A DNA stretch of 64,000 nucleotides from Chryseobacterium sp. JM1 (GTDB lineage: Bacteria > Bacteroidota > Bacteroidia > Flavobacteriales > Weeksellaceae), in assembly GCF_000737715.1 (NCBI RefSeq), contig NZ_JPRN01000015.1, forward strand, positions 46,691 through 110,690, written 5' to 3'. The notes below the pieces were generated by a model. That model did not search any database, was not told the DNA's origin, and saw only the letters and a list, made by a program, of their open reading frames with translations. Of the stretch, positions 58,809-64,000 are shown piece by piece; position 1 is the stretch's first letter, and each line of letters begins with the position of its first letter. Made by a program: the position numbers and the translations under genes.

Positions 58809-60197
58809 ATGAAAATTTTAGAAAATGTAATTGCCAACAAGAACTTGTTGTTTACAGATGCTTCCACCGGTGTTTCCACGCCGGTTGGAACCCTGTACCG
58901 TTCTTTAGGCCTCAATCCTGTAGAAAAAGGGTTGATCTTTTTGTACAATGACAATCAGGTGCCCAGTATTGAAGTGATCCTCAATTTCTATGGAACCGCA
59001 CATGCCATTGCTGTTTTGGGACAGAAATTGCATCCGGAATTTAAAGAACGTCTGGAAGCAGAATACCGTCCCAAATATATCTTTGATCCCTCAAGAGATG
59101 AGGTTCAGGGATATTCGTTGAAGGAGTTTTCGGAAACGGTGAAAATTTTTGCTAAAGAAGATTACCAGCCGGAAGTGACCATTCATCCTGATATCAAAAT
59201 CCTTTTAAGTACTTCCGGAACCACCGGGGTTCCAAAACTGGTGAAGCTTTCGGATGAAAACCTTTATCAGAATGCCGTGAGCATCCTTCAATACATGCCT
59301 ATCCTGGAATCTGATGTAGTTCCGCTCAACGTACCGATTAATTTCGTGTACGGTTTTTCTATTTTTACCACCAACTGTATGCGTGCGGGAAGAATAGTCT
59401 GTACGGACAAAGACATCATGCAGAAAGCATTCTGGGATGAAATGGAAGAGTACGGCTACAGCACGCTGGGAGGCGTTCCGTATCTGTATGAAAACCTGAA
59501 CAGAATCGGATTCTTCAGAAAAGACAGCACCAGCCTGAGATACATGACCCATACGGGAGGGGTGATCAATGCAGAATTGAGAAAAACCATCTTCAATTAC
59601 TGCCTTGAGTTCGATAAACAGTTCTTTGCCCAATACGGACAAACCGAAGCAGGCGGAAGAATGGCTTATCTTACCACAGACGGACTTCTTGAAGAGGAAA
59701 CGTCTATTGGTACTCCTGTACACGGAGGAAGCTTCCAGATTGATGAAGAAACAGATGAACTCCTATTTTTACATTCAAGCATCAGCGGAGGTTATGCCAA
59801 CAAGCTTGAAGATCTGTCTACCTACGAACAGCCTAAGCTTCTTCATACAGGAGACACGGGAAGAAGAGGGCAGAACGGACTGTATTACATCACAGGAAGA
59901 ATCAAACGCATCATGAAGCTTTTCGGAATCCGTCTTAACCTGGATGAGGTAGAGTTTATCCTTAAGAATGAACTGGAAGGGAATACAGTGGTTTGTCTGA
60001 ACGGCAATGACAAAAAGATCATTGTTCTGTATGACAACATCGAAATTGATCCCCAGACCATTAAAGAAACCATTAAAAATAAGCTGCGCATTAATCCGCA
60101 GTATGTACACACCGAGCACATAGAATCATTTCCATTATCACAAAACGGCAAAATCAATTATCCCCTGTTACAAAATTTACAGCATGAAAATATTTAA
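58809..60197 (+). CDS. AMP-dependent acyl ligase (stand-alone adenylation enzyme)
   Basis: 462 residues, ANL superfamily. The P-loop is LLSTSGTTGVPKLVKLS, the A5 motif is FFAQYGQTEAGGRM, the A7/A8 region is HTGDTGRRGQNGLYYITGRIKRIMKLFGIRLNLDEVE, and the A10 Lys is in LSQNGKINYPLL. It should activate a carboxylic acid and pass it to the ACP encoded 4 bp upstream. The acid may be fumarate, another dicarboxylate or a fatty acid; the sequence does not decide. The product could serve the GNAT domain as acyl donor. It overlaps the receptor gene by 14 bp. Confidence 0.85.
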   Translation: MKILENVIANKNLLFTDASTGVSTPVGTLYRSLGLNPVEKGLIFLYNDNQVPSIEVILNFYGTAHAIAVLGQKLHPEFKERLEAEYRPKYIFDPSRDEVQGYSLKEFSETVKIFAKEDYQPEVTIHPDIKILLSTSGTTGVPKLVKLSDENLYQNAVSILQYMPILESDVVPLNVPINFVYGFSIFTTNCMRAGRIVCTDKDIMQKAFWDEMEEYGYSTLGGVPYLYENLNRIGFFRKDSTSLRYMTHTGGVINAELRKTIFNYCLEFDKQFFAQYGQTEAGGRMAYLTTDGLLEEETSIGTPVHGGSFQIDEETDELLFLHSSISGGYANKLEDLSTYEQPKLLHTGDTGRRGQNGLYYITGRIKRIMKLFGIRLNLDEVEFILKNELEGNTVVCLNGNDKKIIVLYDNIEIDPQTIKETIKNKLRINPQYVHTEHIESFPLSQNGKINYPLLQNLQHENI

Positions 60198-62622
60198 AAC
60201 CCCTATATTACTTTTATTTCTTGTCGGTCTTCCATTATTTGTTTCTGCCCAGCAGAGTGAACGTGTTAACGGAAAGATTATGTTGTCTGAAAAGGTTCCC
60301 GTGAAGAATGCACTTTTAAGATTAGTTAATACGCCGTATCAGGCTAAGACCAACAGTTTAGGAGAATACTATTTTGATAATGTGCCACCGGGAGAATATA
60401 CGCTTCAGGTAGTTTTAAATGACATTGAATTGATGCGTGAGCAGATCCGTATTGAAAAAGATGTCTTTGAAATTCCGGTGATTTATCCTGAAACAGAAAA
60501 CAATGTGATTGAAGGGATTACGGTATATGCCTTCAGCAGAAATAAGTTTCTGGACAGAGACAGTACTTCGATCTCTAAAATGCCTTTGAGAAACATTGAA
60601 AATCCGCAGATGTATACAAGCATCAACCAGCAGATCCTGAAAGAGCAGTTGGTATATGATATGTCAGATGCTTTAAAAAACGTTCCGGGTATTGTAAAAA
60701 TGCAGGGAAGTGCGGGTAGAGCGGGAGACGGAAGTTTCTACTACAATTTAAGAGGGTTTCCTACCAGGGTTTCTATGGTAGATGGTGTTCCTGCGACCAC
60801 CAACTCAGAAATTGATCCTGCGGATATTGAGCGTATCGACGTGATTAAAGGACCTTCCGGAACGCTTTACGGTGGTGCGGTGAATTCTTTTGGAGGATTA
60901 ATAAATGTAGTGACGAAAAAGCCTAAAGATTATTTCGGCGGAGAAGCTTCTTATCTTTTGGGAAGTTATAACCTGAACCGTGTGACGGCTGATGTATACG
61001 GTCCAATCACGGAATCAAGAAAGACTTTATTCCGTTTGAATGCTGCCTATCAGTACCAAAACGGATTCAGAGACTCTGAGTTCAGAAAATCCATGTTTGT
61101 GGCGCCTACATTCAGCTACCAGGTGAATGACAGGTTAAAGTTTAATTTGGGAGCTCAGATTTACACCTATGAAGGAACCAATACGCCGATCATCTTTTTG
61201 CCGAGAACCAGACCATTCATCGCAACCACTCCGGATGAGCTTGGGTACGATTGGAAAAAATCATATTCCAATAATGATATGAGCTTAAAGGCGCCTTCCA
61301 TCAATGTAAAAGCTGAGATTAATTACAAAATTTCAGATCAGTGGAGCTCTCAGACTTTGATCTCAAGAAATTACAGGAAAACGGAAGGATTGTATCAGTA
61401 TCAGTTCATGAGAGGAGCTACAGATAACCTTCTGGAACGTAATGTACAGTGGCAGAATGGTGAAGGAGCGTCTACCAGCGTTCAGCAGAACTTTAACGGA
61501 GAATTTAAAATAGGAAAAATTAAAAATAAAGTTCTTGTAGGACTGGATTATTTAAACCAGTCTATGAATAATAACCTTTCTCCAATTGTTGTATATGATT
61601 ACATTGATCCTAAAAATCCTACAGCGCCTATAGCTCCGCCGATAACAGGTACATATGGTAATATAACCAGAGATTTGGCGTTACAGAAGATTCAGACTTC
61701 TACAGCACCTTTAGTACGAAATACGGCATCAAGTAATATTTATGGCGCTTACATTTCCGATGCAGTATATATTACAGACCGTTTGGTTACTTTGTTGAGT
61801 TTACGTTTTGACCATTATGAAAGCAAAGGACAGCTTGATTTGGTTAAGAATTCTAATTCGGGGCCATTCAATCAGAATGCATTGTCTCCAAAATTTGGTT
61901 TATCTTATCAGATCATTAAAGAGCGTTTGTCAGCATACGCTAACTACATGAATGGTTTCAGTAATTTAGCTCCGGTTGCGCAGCCACTTGCTGACTATAG
62001 TGGAGATTTCAAACCGCAGAGGTCTAATCAGTGGGAAGTAGGATTCAAAGGAAATCTTTGGAGAAACAGAGTGAATTTCACAGTAGGATATTACGATATT
62101 CTAGTCAACAATATGTTAAGAGCAGATATTGTGAATCGTGGCGGAACAAACTACAATGTCACCATCCAGGACGGAGAGCAGAGAAGTAAAGGGATTGAAA
62201 TTGAAACCATCCTGAACCCTATTCAGGGTCTGAATATTATGGCAGGATATTCTTATAACGACAGTAAGTTTGTAAAAGCTGCTGCCAATGTAGATGGCCG
62301 TCGTCCGTCTTCTTCAGGTCCGGCTAATGTATTCAATTCTTGGGTGAGCTACATATTGCCGATCCAGGGACTTTCAGGTCTTGGATTAGGTTTTGGGGTA
62401 AACCGTGTGGGTGAGCAGGTTAGCGTAGACACCGTGACTACCGGTCAGTTTATATTCCCTTCTTATACTTTAGTGAATGCTTCCGTATCTCTTGAAAAAG
62501 AAAGATACAGACTAGGATTTAAAATGAATAATTTAGGAAATGCGCAGTATTTCGCAGGGCAGGGTGTTATAGTTGCCCAAATGCCTCGTAACTTTGTGGC
62601 AGAGGTTACTCTTAAGTTTTAA
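60184..62622 (+). CDS. TonB-dependent siderophore receptor
   Basis: 812 residues. The signal peptide is MKIFKTPILLLFLVGLPLFVSAQ, followed by a carboxypeptidase-regulatory-like domain (about 25-105, NSLGEYYFDNVPPGEYTLQV). The plug (about 135-245) contains MSDALKNVPGIV, RGFPTRVSMVDGVPA and IERIDVIKGPSGTLYGG, then a 22-strand barrel ending in FVAEVTLKF with terminal Phe. It resembles FhuA/FoxA-like hydroxamate receptors in the SSGPANVFNSWVSY region. It imports the ferric siderophore across the outer membrane and is encoded with its synthesis genes. Confidence 0.92.
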   Translation: MKIFKTPILLLFLVGLPLFVSAQQSERVNGKIMLSEKVPVKNALLRLVNTPYQAKTNSLGEYYFDNVPPGEYTLQVVLNDIELMREQIRIEKDVFEIPVIYPETENNVIEGITVYAFSRNKFLDRDSTSISKMPLRNIENPQMYTSINQQILKEQLVYDMSDALKNVPGIVKMQGSAGRAGDGSFYYNLRGFPTRVSMVDGVPATTNSEIDPADIERIDVIKGPSGTLYGGAVNSFGGLINVVTKKPKDYFGGEASYLLGSYNLNRVTADVYGPITESRKTLFRLNAAYQYQNGFRDSEFRKSMFVAPTFSYQVNDRLKFNLGAQIYTYEGTNTPIIFLPRTRPFIATTPDELGYDWKKSYSNNDMSLKAPSINVKAEINYKISDQWSSQTLISRNYRKTEGLYQYQFMRGATDNLLERNVQWQNGEGASTSVQQNFNGEFKIGKIKNKVLVGLDYLNQSMNNNLSPIVVYDYIDPKNPTAPIAPPITGTYGNITRDLALQKIQTSTAPLVRNTASSNIYGAYISDAVYITDRLVTLLSLRFDHYESKGQLDLVKNSNSGPFNQNALSPKFGLSYQIIKERLSAYANYMNGFSNLAPVAQPLADYSGDFKPQRSNQWEVGFKGNLWRNRVNFTVGYYDILVNNMLRADIVNRGGTNYNVTIQDGEQRSKGIEIETILNPIQGLNIMAGYSYNDSKFVKAAANVDGRRPSSSGPANVFNSWVSYILPIQGLSGLGLGFGVNRVGEQVSVDTVTTGQFIFPSYTLVNASVSLEKERYRLGFKMNNLGNAQYFAGQGVIVAQMPRNFVAEVTLKF

Positions 62623-62623
62623 T

Positions 62624-63808
62624 ATGAATTCTATACTAAGAAAGACAGCATATCAATTACATCTATGGCTCGGACTAACGTCCGGGCTTATAGTTGTCAT
62701 AATGGCGGTGACAGGATGTATTCTCGCTTTTGAAAAAGAGCTGAAACATGCCATACACCCCGAAAAATATTTCGTCAAAACCATAAAAAAAGAAAAGCTG
62801 CAGTTTTCCGTTCTTAAGTTAAAAGCTGAACAGGCACTTCCGGACAGTTTAAAGGTAAGCAGGGTAGAAATATCCTCAGACCCATCCAGAAGCTATACTT
62901 TTAGGTCTTTGAAAATGAATAAAGAGGCTCTGACGTATTGGGGTTCTTATATTCATTATTACAGAGTGTATGTAGATCCTTACACCGGAAAAGTTCTTGA
63001 GGTGGAAAATGCCAAAAATGATTTTTTTGAGATCGTTATGGATCTTCACCGCAGGCTTTTATTGGGGGAGAAAATTGGTAAAACTATTACAGGATATTCT
63101 ACACTGATATTAGCGATCATGCTTTTTTCAGGACTGGTGATCTGGTTTCCCCGCAAAATGAATAAGAACGCGTTGAAAGGAATGTTTTTTATTAAAACAT
63201 CCGCCAAATGGAAAAGGGTTAATTATGACATGCACAATGTCCTGGGATTTTATGCAGTCATTCCTTTATGTCTTATTTCATACGCTGCTTTGATATGGAA
63301 TTTTGAGGATGTAGATCAATGGGTCAAAAAAACACTGAACGGAACAACAAAAACCGAACAGAAAGCCAAAAGCATCATTCCTTCCGAAGAACCTTCAGAC
63401 AAAGGAAATATTTTGAATATGGTCGGAAACAGGGTAGAACAGAGCCTCGCAGATAAAAAATCTGCACTCATCAGCTTTCCGAAGACAGAAGAAGGAACTT
63501 ATTATGCTGAGGTGACGTACGGAAATAAGCAATACCAGAATGAGCAGTTCAGTTTTGACCAATACTCAGGAAAAATCTTAAAACATCAATCCTACAATGA
63601 CAAAAACATTGGCAATGGAACTGCGTTAAGAGAAAGAAATTATGACCTTCATACAGGAAGTATCTTTGGAATGACAGGCAGGATTTTATATCTATTTGCA
63701 GGTATGATTGCCGCTTCACTTCCTATCACAGGATTCATTATTTATATCAATAGAAAAAAGAAGAAACCCAAGAAAAAGAAAGTGAAGATATTGGTCTCCA
63801 CAAATTAA
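62624..63808 (+). CDS. PepSY-associated membrane protein (probable ferric-siderophore reductase)
   Basis: 394 residues with four membrane helices and a PepSY domain. QLHLWLGLTSGLIVVIMAVTGCILAFEKEL is helix 1 with a His, DLHRRLLLGEKIGKTITGYSTLILAIMLFSGLVIW helix 2, YDMHNVLGFYAVIPLC helix 3 and YDLHTGSIFGMTGRILYLFAG helix 4. The paired His residues could bind haem. Such proteins sit next to siderophore receptors and reduce imported ferric siderophores. ATG at 62624 lies 1 bp after the receptor stop. It is the last gene, followed by a terminator. Confidence 0.85.
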   Translation: MNSILRKTAYQLHLWLGLTSGLIVVIMAVTGCILAFEKELKHAIHPEKYFVKTIKKEKLQFSVLKLKAEQALPDSLKVSRVEISSDPSRSYTFRSLKMNKEALTYWGSYIHYYRVYVDPYTGKVLEVENAKNDFFEIVMDLHRRLLLGEKIGKTITGYSTLILAIMLFSGLVIWFPRKMNKNALKGMFFIKTSAKWKRVNYDMHNVLGFYAVIPLCLISYAALIWNFEDVDQWVKKTLNGTTKTEQKAKSIIPSEEPSDKGNILNMVGNRVEQSLADKKSALISFPKTEEGTYYAEVTYGNKQYQNEQFSFDQYSGKILKHQSYNDKNIGNGTALRERNYDLHTGSIFGMTGRILYLFAGMIAASLPITGFIIYINRKKKKPKKKKVKILVSTN

Positions 63809-63826
63809 AAAACAAAAAAAATAGAT

Positions 63827-63858
63827 AAGTGTAACCTAACCGTTGCACTTTTTTTTAT
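63827..63858 (+). terminator. Terminator of the siderophore operon
   Basis: AAGTGTAAC (63827-63835) pairs with GTTGCACTT (63842-63850) with one G-U pair, followed by a T-run to about 63856. Confidence 0.8.
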
Positions 63859-63903
63859 CCCTAAGATCTTCCAGAATTCACAAATTCATAAACTCATAAA
63901 ACG

Positions 63904-63939
63904 CAAACATCTGTGAAAATCCGTGTCATCTGTGGTTAA
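63904..63939 (-). repeat. Inverted copy of the ACAGATTTTCACAGATG repeat head
   Basis: On the minus strand this reads TTAACCACAGATGACACGGA and then TTTTCACAGATGTTTG, the same block that heads the tandem repeats at 40021 and 40183. It is the only copy seen near the right edge. Confidence 0.6.
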
Positions 63940-64000
63940 TTTTACATTTTTATTTACAATAAAACAAAACTGTTTTTTCTCACTGAAATTTTAATCCTAC

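Overview
The window reads as a chromosomal segment of a Chryseobacterium-like member of the Flavobacteriia (Bacteroidota). It is AT-rich. Many genes follow the Bacteroidota promoter element TAnnTTTG and start codons lack strong Shine-Dalgarno sites. Marker features of the phylum are a T9SS type A C-terminal sorting domain, YD-repeat/RHS proteins with N-terminal signal peptides, the four-gene ligase-associated DNA-damage cassette, and many small AraC, Crp/Fnr, HxlR and TetR regulators. I see no rRNA, tRNA, transposase, integrase or CRISPR array.

Layout. 1-13.5 kb: metabolic and regulatory genes. These include a DUF6766 membrane protein, an AraC regulator divergent from an exported flavodoxin-RidA fusion, a MocR regulator divergent from a cupin and a DapA-like lyase, a CPA1 antiporter, a nitrilase-family hydrolase, a TetR-controlled membrane operon (cytochrome b-like, DUF3817, rhodanese) and an MFS pump. 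13.7-19.6 kb: the DNA repair cassette exonuclease > ATP-dependent ligase > Lhr-type helicase > PdeM nuclease. 19.9-29.7 kb: a polymorphic-toxin locus. It has a T9SS-sorted repeat protein, a YD-repeat protein with a frameshift, an RHS protein with an in-frame TAG, a candidate metallopeptidase toxin tip with an exported candidate immunity protein, and then scraps of displaced toxin tips, one still followed by its immunity gene. 30-48.2 kb: accessory metabolism (two SDR-type reductases, GlcG/HbpS, PPC, HIBADH-like, CAT-like, MBL, NrtR-like Nudix, MFS, alpha/beta hydrolases, DsbA/FrnE) mixed with three Crp/Fnr, one AraC and one HxlR regulator.

48.8-63.8 kb: a complete NRPS-independent siderophore locus. 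A divergent clavaminate-synthase-like oxygenase (probable lysine hydroxylase) faces a nine-gene operon: PLP decarboxylase, IucA/IucC-GNAT fusion, lysine/diamine N-hydroxylase, second IucA/IucC synthetase, MATE exporter, acyl carrier protein, AMP-dependent ligase, TonB-dependent receptor and PepSY membrane protein. Read as a pathway: lysine is hydroxylated and decarboxylated to hydroxycadaverine, N-hydroxylated, acylated (perhaps with an ACP-borne acid) and condensed with citrate. It is then exported, re-imported by the receptor and reduced at the inner membrane. This agrees with what I recall of the citrate/hydroxycadaverine siderophores (chryseochelins) of Chryseobacterium.

Intergenic DNA is rich in dispersed repeats: a 130-155 bp element with inverted ends in three or more places, two short modules shared by distant gaps, and a tandem 160-bp repeat. 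Several gaps also carry good operator candidates, notably a TetR palindrome, twin FNR-like boxes, HxlR-type palindromes and AraC-type direct repeats.
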